A stretch of DNA of 64,000 nt from Oscillospiraceae bacterium (GTDB taxonomy: Bacteria; Bacillota; Clostridia; Oscillospirales; Ruminococcaceae), in assembly GCA_020024285.1 (NCBI GenBank), contig JAHHTZ010000004.1, positions 62,001 to 126,000 of the forward strand, given 5' to 3'. Of the stretch, positions 35,126 through 44,528 are shown one piece after another; the stretch's first letter is position 1; each line of letters opens with the position of its first letter. The position numbers and the translations under genes are program-made. The notes under the pieces are model-generated. The model saw nothing but the letters and a program-made list of their open reading frames with translations, did no database searches and was not told the origin of the DNA.

Positions 35126-35959
35126 ATGCTCACGATTGGCTGTCATCTGTCGTCCTCCAAGGGCTTTGCCGCAATGGGGCGCGACGCCTTGAAGATCGGC
35201 GCAAACACCTTCCAGTTTTTCACCCGCAATCCGCGCGGAAGCAAGGCGAAGGACATCGACCCCCTCGATGTGCTAAAGCTCCAGGAAATCGTGTCGGAGC
35301 ACCACTTCGGCATGCTCCTTGCCCACGCCCCCTACACGCTCAACCCCTGCTCCGCAGACCCGTCCACGCGGGAATTTGCGCTTCATACGATGGCGGACGA
35401 CCTCGTGCGCATGGAGCAGCTTCCCCACAACTATTATAACTTTCATCCGGGCAGCCATGTGGGACAGGGCGCCGAGGAGGGCATCCGCCTGATTGCCGCC
35501 CAGCTCAACGAGATCCTCAAGCCGGAGCAGACCACCACCGTCCTGCTCGAAACGATGGCAGGCAAGGGCACGGAGGTGGGGCGCAGCTTTGAGGAGCTGC
35601 GCGCGATCCTCGACCGGGTGGAGCTTTGCGACAAAATGGGCATCTGCCTTGACACCTGCCACGTCCACGACGGCGGCTATGACCTTGTCAATGACCTCGA
35701 CGGTGTGCTGGAGGAATTTGACCGCGTGATCGGGCTATCGCGCCTTAGGGCGATCCACCTCAACGACAGCCTCAATCCGCGCGGCGCACACAAGGACCGC
35801 CACGCGAAGATCGGTGAGGGTCACATCGGACTGGATGCCATCACCGCCATCATCAACCACCCTGCCCTGCGCACTCTGCCCTTCTTTCTCGAAACTCCGA
35901 ACGAGCTGCCGGGCTATCAGGAGGAAATCGCCCTGCTGCGCAGCCGGTACTGCGAATGA
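35126..35959 (+). CDS. nfo: Endonuclease IV (AP endonuclease)
   Basis: The 277-residue TIM-barrel protein starts MLTIGCHLSSSKGF and keeps the Zn ligand motifs NFHPGSHVG, LETMAGKGTEVG, GICLDTCHVHDGGYDL, HLNDSLNPRGAHKDRHAKIGEGHIG and FFLETP. It cuts DNA at abasic sites in base-excision repair. The ATG at 35126 has AAAGGAGATC upstream; the reading frame extends 50 codons further without a ribosome site. Single gene with its own terminator. Confidence 0.97.
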   Translation: MLTIGCHLSSSKGFAAMGRDALKIGANTFQFFTRNPRGSKAKDIDPLDVLKLQEIVSEHHFGMLLAHAPYTLNPCSADPSTREFALHTMADDLVRMEQLPHNYYNFHPGSHVGQGAEEGIRLIAAQLNEILKPEQTTTVLLETMAGKGTEVGRSFEELRAILDRVELCDKMGICLDTCHVHDGGYDLVNDLDGVLEEFDRVIGLSRLRAIHLNDSLNPRGAHKDRHAKIGEGHIGLDAITAIINHPALRTLPFFLETPNELPGYQEEIALLRSRYCE

Positions 35960-35967
35960 TGAAGACC

Positions 35968-36000
35968 ATCCGCCCTTTGAGAAAAAGGGCGGATTTTTTT
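35968..36000 (+). terminator. Terminator after nfo
   Basis: ATCCGCCCTTT-GAGA-AAAAGGGCGGAT followed by T7. Confidence 0.9.
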
Positions 36001-36022
36001 CAAAAAAAGTGAAAATTGGGAC

Positions 36023-36051
36023 TTGATTTTTCCAAAATGCCATGATATAAT
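36023..36051 (+). promoter_or_regulatory. Promoter of tRNA-Ser
   Basis: TTGATT (36023-36028) and TATAAT (36046-36051), 17-bp spacer, 30 nt before the tRNA. Confidence 0.8.
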
Positions 36052-36080
36052 AACAAACGTTGATTGCGATTATCAATTTG

Positions 36081-36170
36081 GAGAAGTACTCAAGTTGGTG
36101 ACGAGGCACCCCTGCTAAGGGTGTAGGCTGGGTAACCGGTGCGAGGGTTCGAGTCCCTCCTTCTCCGCCA
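36081..36170 (+). tRNA. tRNA-Ser(GCU)
   Basis: The 90-nt gene has a 7-bp acceptor stem (GGAGAAG/CTTCTCC), a D-arm, an anticodon loop CTGCTAA with anticodon GCT, a long variable arm typical of tRNA-Ser, a T-arm with GGTTCGAGTCC and an encoded CCA end. It reads AGC/AGU codons. Confidence 0.97.
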
Positions 36171-36173
36171 CCG

Positions 36174-36206
36174 AAAAAGGCAAGCTCATTCGAGCTTGCC
36201 TTTTTT
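36174..36206 (+). terminator. Terminator after tRNA-Ser
   Basis: GGCAAGCTC-ATTC-GAGCTTGCC followed by T6. Confidence 0.9.
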
Positions 36207-36585
36207 CTTTGTGCTTCAAATTCTGGTTTTATGGTACGATGAAGGGTACCGAATGCCGTAGGGAAAATCTTCCTGCCTGCATTCCCCGTCCGAGAGCCGA
36301 GGACACAGGCAAGCACAGGGATTTTCTGCGGTCCCGATCTTTGCGGCTGCCCGCTCCATCCTCCTCCCCCTGTTGATGGAAATGCGCTGCTTTTCCCCGC
36401 CGGGGCATTCCTTTTTCAAGGTGCGGCTCATCGATGAACTACCCTAAGTCTACACCTAAAAGACCGCCTACTCCGTATATCCGAAAGGGTCTCAGCCCGG
36501 AAAACGCTCTATTTCCACGCTCTCGGAATTGTGGTAGAATGGAAAAAAGGAATGGTAAGTCAGAGTAAAAAGGAGGAGGATTTCT
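36207..36585. other. Gap without a recognised gene
   Basis: I see no convincing coding region here; a short leftward frame (71 codons) has no ribosome site. Near 36531-36541 TAGAAT may be the -10 of the next gene. Confidence 0.5.
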
Positions 36586-37041
36586 TTGATTGAACTCCAA
36601 ACAGGAAAAATTATTTTCCCCGAACTGAATATAACCGTCTCACCGTTATTGCATCATACTGATTTTATTTCTGATTTTCCAAAAGAGAAAATCATACAAA
36701 TCAGAGATATGAAAAATGGATATATATGGTACGATATGAGAGAAAAAATATACGACCACAAAATCCCCGTTCAATTGTGTTTTAATCCACAGGGAAATCT
36801 TGAATTTGTTGAACTATATCCGCAAAGTTTTGACTTAAATGCCATTCAGCATTGGGAAGACTGGACACCCGAAGAAGCAGAGAAGGATAAAAAGTATTGT
36901 GATGAATGGCTTATGAGGTTTTGCGGCTTGCACGGCGGAGAAAATTTGTTCCCGTGGGGTTCTGTTTCATCTTATTTGGACCCGCGCTCGTGCAGTAGTA
37001 GTATTTGGATTCGCTACACAAAAAGAATTGGAATAAATTAA
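36586..37041 (+). CDS. Hypothetical protein in AT-rich patch
   Basis: The 151-residue product is acidic, without signal or membrane segment, and its C-terminus (FPWGSVSSYLDPRSCSSSIWIRYTK) suggests a small globular domain; I do not recognise the family. The best start is TTG at 36586, with AAGGAGGAGG 5-6 nt upstream. Base composition is clearly more AT-rich than the surrounding genes, and it lies just beyond a tRNA gene, so horizontal acquisition is possible. Small orphan proteins like this are often immunity or antitoxin-like, but nothing here proves that. Confidence 0.6.
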   Translation: MIELQTGKIIFPELNITVSPLLHHTDFISDFPKEKIIQIRDMKNGYIWYDMREKIYDHKIPVQLCFNPQGNLEFVELYPQSFDLNAIQHWEDWTPEEAEKDKKYCDEWLMRFCGLHGGENLFPWGSVSSYLDPRSCSSSIWIRYTKRIGIN

Positions 37042-37132
37042 AACGTTGGGAACATCTATTCCTTTTTCCCCAATATGATACCCGGAAAGGATATGACCCA
37101 TACAAAAACACTGGAACTTACCGGAAAATGTT

Positions 37133-37161
37133 TGCAAACGCTAATTAGTAAAGCTATAATT
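37133..37161 (+). promoter_or_regulatory. Promoter of the methyltransferase gene
   Basis: TTGCAA (37133-37138) and TATAAT (37156-37161), 17-bp spacer. Confidence 0.75.
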
Positions 37162-37245
37162 ATGATAGCAAACAGACAAAGCATTCAGGCAGAAGGGTTT
37201 CTGCCATGCATCCGAACTACATAAAACGGAAGGTGGGCAGTAATT

Positions 37246-38103
37246 ATGCAAGAAAGCAAACTACATATTGAGAAGAATACAATACAGGAAACTTTGATTA
37301 TTCCATTATATGGTCGTAAACTTTGCAACGAGCTGTATCCTTCATTCTTTTCTGATCCTGCGGCGTCTGCACTGATTGAGCGTCTGGATTATGATTTCAC
37401 AGCGGTGGAAGAACAGTCATCGGGGATGATGCAAAGATTTGGTGCGCTGGAAATTGCTATGCGCCAATTTGATCTTGCAACTGAAATTAAAGAATATTTG
37501 ACTGAGCATCCAAATGCAAGTGTTGTAAATCTTGGTTGTGGATTGGACCAGACCGGCGAAAACTGTGATAATGGAACCTGCCATATTTATAATGTTGATA
37601 TGCCGGATGTGATTACGGTTAGAAATCAACTTATACCGGCAGCAGACAGAGTTAAAAACATTGGATGTGATATAAATAACACAGAATGGTTCTCTCAAAT
37701 AGATGGTTCCAATGGTGTAATATTCTTTGCTTCGGGTGTTGTTTGTTATCTTCAAACAGAGGATGCAAAAAAATTATTTAATAAAATGGCAGTTGCATTC
37801 CCTGGCGGAAGATTTGTTTGTGATACATTTGGAAAAACTGCTCTTAAGCTTATGATGAAAACTTATATTAAGCAGGCAGGAATAAAGGATGTTCAAGGAT
37901 ATTTCTATGTGGGAGATATAGAAAAAGACATTAAGCCCTGGATGAAAAATGCAAAAATTTCTTATAAAGAATATATACTTGGATACAACGACCTTAATAC
38001 ACCTTGTGTGCCGCCATTTTTTAGATTTCTTTCTCATATTGGCGATCGTATTCTCAAGATGAAAATTCTTAGACTGGATTTTAACGGCTCTCTCAGCTGT
38101 TAG
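37246..38103 (+). CDS. SAM-dependent methyltransferase, LCM (leucine carboxyl methyltransferase-like) family
   Basis: The 285-residue protein has the Rossmann SAM-binding motif NLGCGLDQTGE (about residues 95-105), an acidic strand end (YNVDMPDVITVRNQLIP), GCDINNTEWF and IFFASGVVCYLQTEDAKKLF, the layout of LCM/PPM-type methyltransferases (O-methyl transfer, polyketide or small-molecule substrates). No neighbour points to a substrate. Like the gene before it, it is AT-rich compared with its surroundings. Ribosome site GGAAGGTGGG is moderate. Own promoter and terminator. Confidence 0.85.
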   Translation: MQESKLHIEKNTIQETLIIPLYGRKLCNELYPSFFSDPAASALIERLDYDFTAVEEQSSGMMQRFGALEIAMRQFDLATEIKEYLTEHPNASVVNLGCGLDQTGENCDNGTCHIYNVDMPDVITVRNQLIPAADRVKNIGCDINNTEWFSQIDGSNGVIFFASGVVCYLQTEDAKKLFNKMAVAFPGGRFVCDTFGKTALKLMMKTYIKQAGIKDVQGYFYVGDIEKDIKPWMKNAKISYKEYILGYNDLNTPCVPPFFRFLSHIGDRILKMKILRLDFNGSLSC

Positions 38104-38130
38104 GAAGAGGCTCTAACGGATGTTTTTTGA

Positions 38131-38173
38131 AAAGATTGGGTGCAGCCCCCAAAAAGGGCTGCACCCAATCTTT
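38131..38173 (+). terminator. Terminator after methyltransferase gene
   Basis: AAAGATTGGGTGCAGCCC and its complement around CCAAAAA; an 18-bp stem. Confidence 0.85.
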
Positions 38174-38231
38174 GTTAGCTTCAGCGCAAATAAATCACCA
38201 GTTTTTAACCGGTGGTTTGTTTGTGCAGCTG

Positions 38232-38264
38232 AAAAACAGCGTGACCGAAGCCACGCTGTTTTTC
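38232..38264 (-). terminator. Terminator of the opp operon
   Basis: AAAAACAGCGTG-N8-CACGCTGTTTTT, usable in both directions; leftward it follows oppF by about 80 nt. Confidence 0.75.
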
Positions 38265-38341
38265 CGAGAACACGCAGTTCTCATGATTTTTTGAATTTTA
38301 CTGTTTTACGGTCACCGTGCATTCGATGCACCGCTTGCTTC

Positions 38342-39286
38342 TTATAGTCCGAACTCTTTTTTATACTGCTCCACTTCCGACGGGGAGGCATAAACAAAGT
38401 GATTTGGGGAAATCTCCACCATAGAGGGCTGCTCCGAAGAGTAATCGTGTATCTTTGGGTCGTAGTAAAGGCGCTGTCTTTTGCGCTCCTTGATTGGGTC
38501 CGGCTGAGGGATCGCGGAGAGCAGCGAGCGTGTGTAAGGATGGATGGGGTTTTTGTACAGCTCATCCGAATCTGCCAGCTCCACCAGTTTACCGAAATAC
38601 ATCACACCGATGCGGTCCGAAAAATATTTTACAACCGACAGGTCATGCGCAATAAACATGATGGTGAGGTCCATTTCCTTTTTAATGTCCATCAGGAGGT
38701 TGATGACCTGTGCCTGAATGGATACGTCGAGCGCCGAAACCGGTTCATCCGCGATGATGAAGGAGGGCTTCAGAACAAGCGAACGGGCAATGCCGATGCG
38801 CTGACGCTGACCGCCGGAAAATTCGTGCGGATAGCGTGTGGCATGCTCCGGTACCAGACCCACCTTGTCGAGCATATCGTACACAAGCCGCTGCTGTTCC
38901 TGCTTGTCGGTGACGCCGTGGAGCTTCAAGCCTTCCCCGATGATCTCCTGTACGGTCATACGCGGATTGAGCGAGGAAACCGGGTCCTGAAAAATCATGG
39001 CGATATGATCCGTGATAAACTTGCGCTTCTCCCGTGTCATTTTCCCGGAGATTTCTTTGCCCTTAAAGTAGATTTTTCCTCCGGTGGGGTCATACAGGCG
39101 GATGATGGCGCGCCCTGTCGTTGTTTTGCCGCAGCCGCTCTCGCCCACGAGTCCGAAGTTTTCTCCGCGGTAGATATCAAAGCTGACGTTGTCGACCGCT
39201 TTTACCACTTTCTTTTTGTTCTTAAAGTGGATCTGAAGGTTTTCCAGCCGAAGGATCACTTCTTTTTCGTTGTTTTCGGTACTCAT
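38342..39286 (-). CDS. oppF: Oligopeptide ABC transporter ATP-binding protein, OppF type
   Basis: The 314-residue ATPase has Walker A GESGCGKTT, signature SGGQRQR, Walker B SFIIADEPVSALD and the Opp C-terminal extension, which lacks the Cys cluster seen in the dpp-type paralogue. Its ATG overlaps the oppD stop (ATGA). Last gene of the operon. Confidence 0.95.
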   Translation of the reverse strand: MSTENNEKEVILRLENLQIHFKNKKKVVKAVDNVSFDIYRGENFGLVGESGCGKTTTGRAIIRLYDPTGGKIYFKGKEISGKMTREKRKFITDHIAMIFQDPVSSLNPRMTVQEIIGEGLKLHGVTDKQEQQRLVYDMLDKVGLVPEHATRYPHEFSGGQRQRIGIARSLVLKPSFIIADEPVSALDVSIQAQVINLLMDIKKEMDLTIMFIAHDLSVVKYFSDRIGVMYFGKLVELADSDELYKNPIHPYTRSLLSAIPQPDPIKERKRQRLYYDPKIHDYSSEQPSMVEISPNHFVYASPSEVEQYKKEFGL

Positions 39287-40332
39287 GATAATCCTTCCTC
39301 CTTCTTGATTCGCTCGATTCTTGCCTTTAAGATTTCCGGCATCTCCACCTTCGGTGCATTTGGATGGAGCAGCCATGTCGCCGCATAGTGGGTATCGCTC
39401 AGCTTGAAGAACGGCGGCTCCTCCTCAAAGTCGATGCTCATGGCGTATTTGTTGCGGGCTGCAAAGGCATCCCCTTTCGGCGGGAACACCATGTTCGGCG
39501 GCGTTCCGGGGATGGAGAACAGACGCTCCTTCGTTTCCAGATCCGGCATGGAGGACAGCAGCGCCCAGGTGTATGGGTGCGCCGGAGAATAGAAAATCTC
39601 CTCGCTGGTGCCGAATTCCACGATCTTTCCGGCATACATTACGCAGATGCGGTCTGCCATGTTGGCAACAACGCCCAGATCGTGGGTGATAAAAATGACG
39701 GACAGCCCGTTTTTCTCTTTGATTTCCTTGATTTCTTCGAGGATCTTTGCCTGGATCGTTACGTCCAGCGCCGTGGTCGGCTCGTCGCAGATCATGATTT
39801 TTGCATTGCTCGCAAGTGCAATTGCAATGACGATGCGCTGGCGCATTCCGCCCGAAAACTGGAAGGGATACTGCTCGAAGCGGACTTCCGGCTCCGGAAT
39901 GCCCACCGCGGTCATCAGCTCCAGCGCTCTTTTCTTTGCGTCCTGCTTGCTCATTTTCTCCTTGAGGATCAGCGCCTCCGTGATCTGCTTGCCGATCTTC
40001 ATGATCGGGTTGAGCGCGGAAAGCGGGTCCTGAAAAATCAGGGAAATCTCTTTTCCGCGAATATCATAAAAGTCCTTATCCTTAAATTTGGTCAGATCCT
40101 TGCCGTTGTAGATGATTTCGCCCTTTTCGATGACGGCGTTTTTTGACAGGATGCCAAGGATCGCTTTGGTGGTCACCGATTTGCCGGAGCCCGATTCTCC
40201 AACGATCGCCAGCGTTTCCCCTTTCATCAAATCAAAGCTGACACCCCGAACTGCCTGCACTTTGCCCCCATATGCATTGAAGGATACGGTGAGGTCATTG
40301 ACATGTAAGATTGGTTCCTTTTTCGTTTCCAT
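39283..40332 (-). CDS. oppD: Oligopeptide ABC transporter ATP-binding protein, OppD type
   Basis: The 349-residue ATPase has Walker A GESGSGKSV, signature SGGMRQR, Walker B IMICDEPTTALD and a C-terminal OppD extension ending ERIKKEEGLS. The Cys cluster of many OppD proteins is replaced by FAARNKYAMSID, so no Fe-S site is expected. It couples ATP hydrolysis with OppF to peptide import. Starts 9 nt after oppC. Confidence 0.95.
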   Translation of the reverse strand: METKKEPILHVNDLTVSFNAYGGKVQAVRGVSFDLMKGETLAIVGESGSGKSVTTKAILGILSKNAVIEKGEIIYNGKDLTKFKDKDFYDIRGKEISLIFQDPLSALNPIMKIGKQITEALILKEKMSKQDAKKRALELMTAVGIPEPEVRFEQYPFQFSGGMRQRIVIAIALASNAKIMICDEPTTALDVTIQAKILEEIKEIKEKNGLSVIFITHDLGVVANMADRICVMYAGKIVEFGTSEEIFYSPAHPYTWALLSSMPDLETKERLFSIPGTPPNMVFPPKGDAFAARNKYAMSIDFEEEPPFFKLSDTHYAATWLLHPNAPKVEMPEILKARIERIKKEEGLS

Positions 40333-40341
40333 GGTGTCCTC

Positions 40342-41499
40342 CTATTCTGCGCCTCTGAGTGTTGGGTCAAACGCATCTCTCAAGCCGTCTCCGAACATAT
40401 TGAAGGAGATCATCAGCAGCGAGATCACGATTGCAGGGAATACGACCTGGGTTGGGTAATGGAGCAGCACCTTCTGTCCCTGAGAGAGCAGAACACCGAT
40501 GGAGGGCTCCGGAGCCTGCAAGCCAAGACCGATGAATGCGAGGAAGGATTCTGAGAAGATTGCAGAAGGTATTGCAATCATGGAGCTTGTGATGATCGGA
40601 CCGATCGTATTCGGCAGGATGTGGCGGAAAATCAGGGTGGAATCGCGCACGCCCAGTGTACGTGCTGCGAGGACATATTCTCTGTCCTTGAAGCGGTAGA
40701 ACTGAGAGCGGACCATGCGCGCCGTCTGTACCCAGTCCTTCACGATCAGAGAACCGATGATGGAGAACATACCGGTTCCAAAGAACATGATAAACAGGGT
40801 AACGATCACGATACGCGGGAAGGCGTTGATGATCTCGGTGATGCGCATCATGACCATATCGACAGAGCCGCCGTAATAGCCGGAGATGGAACCGTACACG
40901 ATGCCGATGCACACGTTGCAGAATACAGAAACCAGTGCGATGATGAGAGAAATGCGCGCACCTCTCCACAAACGGGTCCAGATGTCACGTCCGAGGTAAT
41001 CGGTGCCAAGCCAGAACACCTGATGCTCATCCACACCGAGATATTTGTAGTAATCCACGCGGACATCCACAGTCCTCTGCCCGTTGACCATTCTTGGGTT
41101 CATCACTTCAAGGATGCAGCCCTCCGGATATTTGACGGTGTCCTTGAGGTTGTCATAATTGCGGTTTTCCAGCACACGTCCGCCGTCAAACATTTTGATC
41201 CCCATCTCGGCAAGGAACGGCACCTTCGGCGGCATATCCACAAGATTTGTAAACTGCTGTGCGAATCCGTAGGAGTTCATGTTCGGTCCGAATATTGCAA
41301 AAAAGACAATGATGAGAATTACGCATGCTGCACAGACGGATGCTTTGTTTTTGGCAAAACGCAGCATAACATCCTTGAAAAATCCAATGGGCTTTGTCTT
41401 AAACTCTTCATCGTGGATGGTTTCCTGCGCCTGAACGAGCTGGAACGATTCTGCCGGGATGCTGTCATATTTTTCTTTGTTGTCTTCGTAGAATACCAT
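40342..41499 (-). CDS. oppC: Oligopeptide ABC transporter permease, OppC type
   Basis: The 385-residue protein has a longer cytosolic N-terminus than the dpp paralogue, a first helix (ASVCAACVILIIVFFAIFGP), a roughly 90-residue extracellular domain, five further helices with an EAA-loop (YVLAARTLGVRDSTLIFRHILPN) and the GDGLRDAFDPTLRG ending. It overlaps the oppB stop by one base. Confidence 0.95.
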   Translation of the reverse strand: MVFYEDNKEKYDSIPAESFQLVQAQETIHDEEFKTKPIGFFKDVMLRFAKNKASVCAACVILIIVFFAIFGPNMNSYGFAQQFTNLVDMPPKVPFLAEMGIKMFDGGRVLENRNYDNLKDTVKYPEGCILEVMNPRMVNGQRTVDVRVDYYKYLGVDEHQVFWLGTDYLGRDIWTRLWRGARISLIIALVSVFCNVCIGIVYGSISGYYGGSVDMVMMRITEIINAFPRIVIVTLFIMFFGTGMFSIIGSLIVKDWVQTARMVRSQFYRFKDREYVLAARTLGVRDSTLIFRHILPNTIGPIITSSMIAIPSAIFSESFLAFIGLGLQAPEPSIGVLLSQGQKVLLHYPTQVVFPAIVISLLMISFNMFGDGLRDAFDPTLRGAE

Positions 41500-42449
41500 T
41501 ATTTTTTGCCTCCTATCCGAATACGAGGATCAATGATACCGTAAGAAATATCCACGATCAAAACAGTGATCAGGGAGATCATGGAGTAGAACATCAGGAT
41601 CGCAACGGTGAGTGTATGGTCGCTGGCGTTGATGGAGTCTACCATCAGTCCGCCCATACCCGGTACGGAAAAAATGTTTTCCACAACGAGGGAGCCGCCC
41701 AGTACGTTTGCAAACATCGGGATAATGATATTGGCAAGCGGGACCATAGAGTTTCTCAATCCGTGGCGAACGGTGCTTTGTGCATAGGTAAGACCCTTGG
41801 TTTTTGCCAAAAGCATAAATTCAGAGTTCATGGTTTCTGCCAGTTCTGCTCTCAGATAGCGTGCCACACGGGCAATCGGGCTGAAGGAGAGCGCCAAAAT
41901 CGGCAGGAACATCGAGTGGAAGGCTGCCCAGCCATGCGCCGATGCATCATAAATGATTGGAAAGGCTCCCGATTTGTACCCGATAAAATATTGCAGACAG
42001 GTGGCGAATACAAAGGACGGAACGGAAATGAAGATAACGACCATAAAGGATACTGCATGGTCGACTATCGTATTTTTCCGGATCGCTGCAAGGATACCTG
42101 CTGCCAGACCGATTGGGATGGCGGCAAAGAGGGAGATCAGGTTGATTTGCAGGGTAACCGGGATTCGGTCGCGCAGGATCTCAAATACCGGAACATTCGG
42201 ACGCATCTTCATCGATGTGCCCCAATCCCAATGGAAAAAGATATTTCCTAAAAAATAGCCATACTGCTTGATGATCGGTTCATCAAAGTGATATTTTGCG
42301 TTCAATGCGTCGATTACAGTTTGAGATAAGTCTCCCCCTACCTCATAAACACTTCCCGGCATCAAACGTACTACACAAAACGCAATGGAAACTATAATAA
42401 ACAATGTGATAACCAGCCCAACAACTCGATCTACAATATATCGGAACAT
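41499..42449 (-). CDS. oppB: Oligopeptide ABC transporter permease, OppB type
   Basis: The 316-residue protein (MFRYIVDRVVGLVITLFIIVSIAFCVVRLMPG) has six helices and the OppB EAA-loop (EFMLLAKTKGLTYAQSTVRHGLRN). The ATG chosen is 12 nt after AAAGGAG; TTG codons 3 and 4 positions upstream have tighter spacing and could be the true start. A terminator hairpin separates it from oppA. Confidence 0.93.
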   Translation of the reverse strand: MFRYIVDRVVGLVITLFIIVSIAFCVVRLMPGSVYEVGGDLSQTVIDALNAKYHFDEPIIKQYGYFLGNIFFHWDWGTSMKMRPNVPVFEILRDRIPVTLQINLISLFAAIPIGLAAGILAAIRKNTIVDHAVSFMVVIFISVPSFVFATCLQYFIGYKSGAFPIIYDASAHGWAAFHSMFLPILALSFSPIARVARYLRAELAETMNSEFMLLAKTKGLTYAQSTVRHGLRNSMVPLANIIIPMFANVLGGSLVVENIFSVPGMGGLMVDSINASDHTLTVAILMFYSMISLITVLIVDISYGIIDPRIRIGGKK

Positions 42450-42525
42450 TGTCAACAACCACTCCTTTCCATTTGTTGTACGGTCCACTGAAGTCAGGAG
42501 CTCAGTGATCCTGCGGTACGATCTG

Positions 42526-42570
42526 ACAAAATAAAACGAAGGGGCTGCCTCCCGTTCGAAAGCAGCCCTC
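42526..42570 (-). terminator. Attenuating terminator between oppA and oppB
   Basis: Leftward GGGCTGC-N13-GCAGCCC followed by cgttttatttt. It probably allows oppA to be made in excess. Confidence 0.75.
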
Positions 42571-42610
42571 ATCACTGGTCATTCTACGTTTGATTTCATT
42601 GGTCTATTGA

Positions 42611-44431
42611 TTATTCAACGATTTTTGCATAATCCCAGCCATAGCCAACACGGTTTGCCCAGTTTTTCATCGTCAGCTGCACGCGGTCAGACTTCAAATA
42701 TTTTACAATATCCTGTGTTGCAGGAATGATGTTTGCAGGCTCCAGCAGCAGACGTTCCATCTCTGCAACCTCTTTAAGTCTTACACCATCTTCGAAGCGG
42801 TCCGGTCCAAAGTTGGCAGCATCGAAGACCTTATCAAATTCTTCACTGAAATATGGTTCGTTTTTATTTGAATAGTATGTAGTCCAGTATTTGAATGCGT
42901 TCCACGGCATCAAATCGCTGCTGACCCAGCCTGACCAGCTGATTTCGTAGGATGTAGGATTGGTAGGCCAGGTGTTGCGGAATGCGCTGAGCTGAGAGCC
43001 CGGCATCGCCTGGAGCTTCAGTTCGAATTTATCTTCTCCGAAGATTTTTGGCCAGCTCTGCTGGAGGAACTCGGACATCTGGGTCATCAGCTCGGAATCT
43101 GCATACAGCATGGTGATGGAAACCTTATCCATTCCTTCTTCTGCCAGTGCTTCATCAAAGAGCTTCTTTGCTTTTTCCGGATCATAGCTGTAGTTTTCGT
43201 GTACGTTTGCCTTGCCCTCCGGGGTGTCGCGGAACTTCTGACCGGATTTGAGGTCGATGATGTGTGTGGTTGGCACGATATAGTCCGCCGGATTCTGTTT
43301 TGTCAGTTTTGCAAGGTTTTCTCTGTCGATGGCCCAGTACAGCGCCTGTCTGAATTTTTCATTTGCAAGGATCGGCTGATTCGGATTTTTGGTGTTCATT
43401 ACGATATGGCGCACCGAGTTGCTTGGTTCGAGAAGGATGCGCGGATCTTCTTCGTATTTGAGGTAGTTTGCTGCACCGAGTTTTACATAGTCGATCTCGC
43501 CGTTTTCAAACAGCTGCATCTGTGTGCTGTTGTCGCTTACTACTTTAATGTTGATGCCTTCGATCCAGATTTTGTCTGCGAAAGGATAGTTCGGATTCTT
43601 TTTGAAGGTGATCTCTGCATCGTTGATCCAGCTGTCCACTACGAACGGACCGGCAGAGATCCATTTGTCCTTGGATGTTCCATAGAGGGTTTCTGTTCTG
43701 TCTGCATTCATGCTTGCTTCGTAGTATTCTTCGTTGATGATGCAGTTTGCAGGATGTGCAAGGTGGGACATCACTTCTTTTGCATCATGCCCGTTTACGG
43801 TATGGAGCTCCAATGTGAGGTCATCGATCTGTTTGAGGCCAACATCCTCCCAGGCTGCTTTGCCTTCAAAGTAATCCATCGCATGCACGATTTCGATCAC
43901 GTCTTTCGCAAAGTTGCTGGCACGAATGTTTGCAAGCTTTGGATCGAGCATCATTTTCCAGGTATAGTAAACATCGTTTGCATCAAGGGCTTCGCCGTTT
44001 TCCCATACGCAGCCCTCGCGAATCTTGATCTGCCAAACCTTTCCTTCTTCGTCCATTTTGATTGGATCTTCTGCGGCAAGCTCACCGGTCAGCTGACAGA
44101 ATGTGTAATCATCGTTCGGGAAATAGCCGTACAGGATCATGGAGCAGCGTCTGATCTGTGAGGATGCGTAAGATTGTGTATAAGTCAGTGGGTTGAGGGA
44201 GCCGATTTTTGCAGTGGATGCTTCTCTGAGTATACCGTGTCCCTCTGGGGTTGGTTTCTCTCCGTTTGGATCTTTGTTCTCCTGATCTTTGTTCTCCTTT
44301 GAAGCTTCTTCTTCAAATTTCAGTTCTTGATCCTCCGGCTTGCTGTTGTTGGAAGAACAGCCGCTCAACACCGGAACCGTCATCATTGCAGCTGCCAGAA
44401 CCAATGCCAGCCACTTTTTCACCTTTTTCAT
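42611..44431 (-). CDS. oppA: Oligopeptide ABC transporter substrate-binding lipoprotein, OppA type
   Basis: The 606-residue protein has a lipoprotein signal (MKKVKKWLALVLAAAMMTVPVLSGC, Cys about 25), an acidic/Asn/Lys linker, and an SBP family 5 domain (WQIKIREGCVWENGEALDANDVYYTWKMM; WISAGPFVVDSW; FRQALYWAIDRENLAKL). It binds peptides outside the cell. Start ATG follows GGAGGATAAG. Upstream leader 44432-44528 holds a small CCTGCA/TGCAGG hairpin. Confidence 0.95.
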   Translation of the reverse strand: MKKVKKWLALVLAAAMMTVPVLSGCSSNNSKPEDQELKFEEEASKENKDQENKDPNGEKPTPEGHGILREASTAKIGSLNPLTYTQSYASSQIRRCSMILYGYFPNDDYTFCQLTGELAAEDPIKMDEEGKVWQIKIREGCVWENGEALDANDVYYTWKMMLDPKLANIRASNFAKDVIEIVHAMDYFEGKAAWEDVGLKQIDDLTLELHTVNGHDAKEVMSHLAHPANCIINEEYYEASMNADRTETLYGTSKDKWISAGPFVVDSWINDAEITFKKNPNYPFADKIWIEGINIKVVSDNSTQMQLFENGEIDYVKLGAANYLKYEEDPRILLEPSNSVRHIVMNTKNPNQPILANEKFRQALYWAIDRENLAKLTKQNPADYIVPTTHIIDLKSGQKFRDTPEGKANVHENYSYDPEKAKKLFDEALAEEGMDKVSITMLYADSELMTQMSEFLQQSWPKIFGEDKFELKLQAMPGSQLSAFRNTWPTNPTSYEISWSGWVSSDLMPWNAFKYWTTYYSNKNEPYFSEEFDKVFDAANFGPDRFEDGVRLKEVAEMERLLLEPANIIPATQDIVKYLKSDRVQLTMKNWANRVGYGWDYAKIVE

Positions 44432-44528
44432 ACTTATCCTCCATTTCTCTGATTGAATGAGTACCCTGCAAATTCCTGCAGGCTCTCTCTTATAATAGAC
44501 CAAGCGGTCATTATAGTCGGTTTTCTTT

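Noticed and set aside
36216..36431. Leftward 71-codon frame after tRNA-Ser
   Set aside because: No ribosome site, odd composition, no similarity to known small proteins.
42450..42575. 42-residue N-terminal extension of OppB
   Set aside because: It covers the terminator hairpin between oppA and oppB and is not permease-like.
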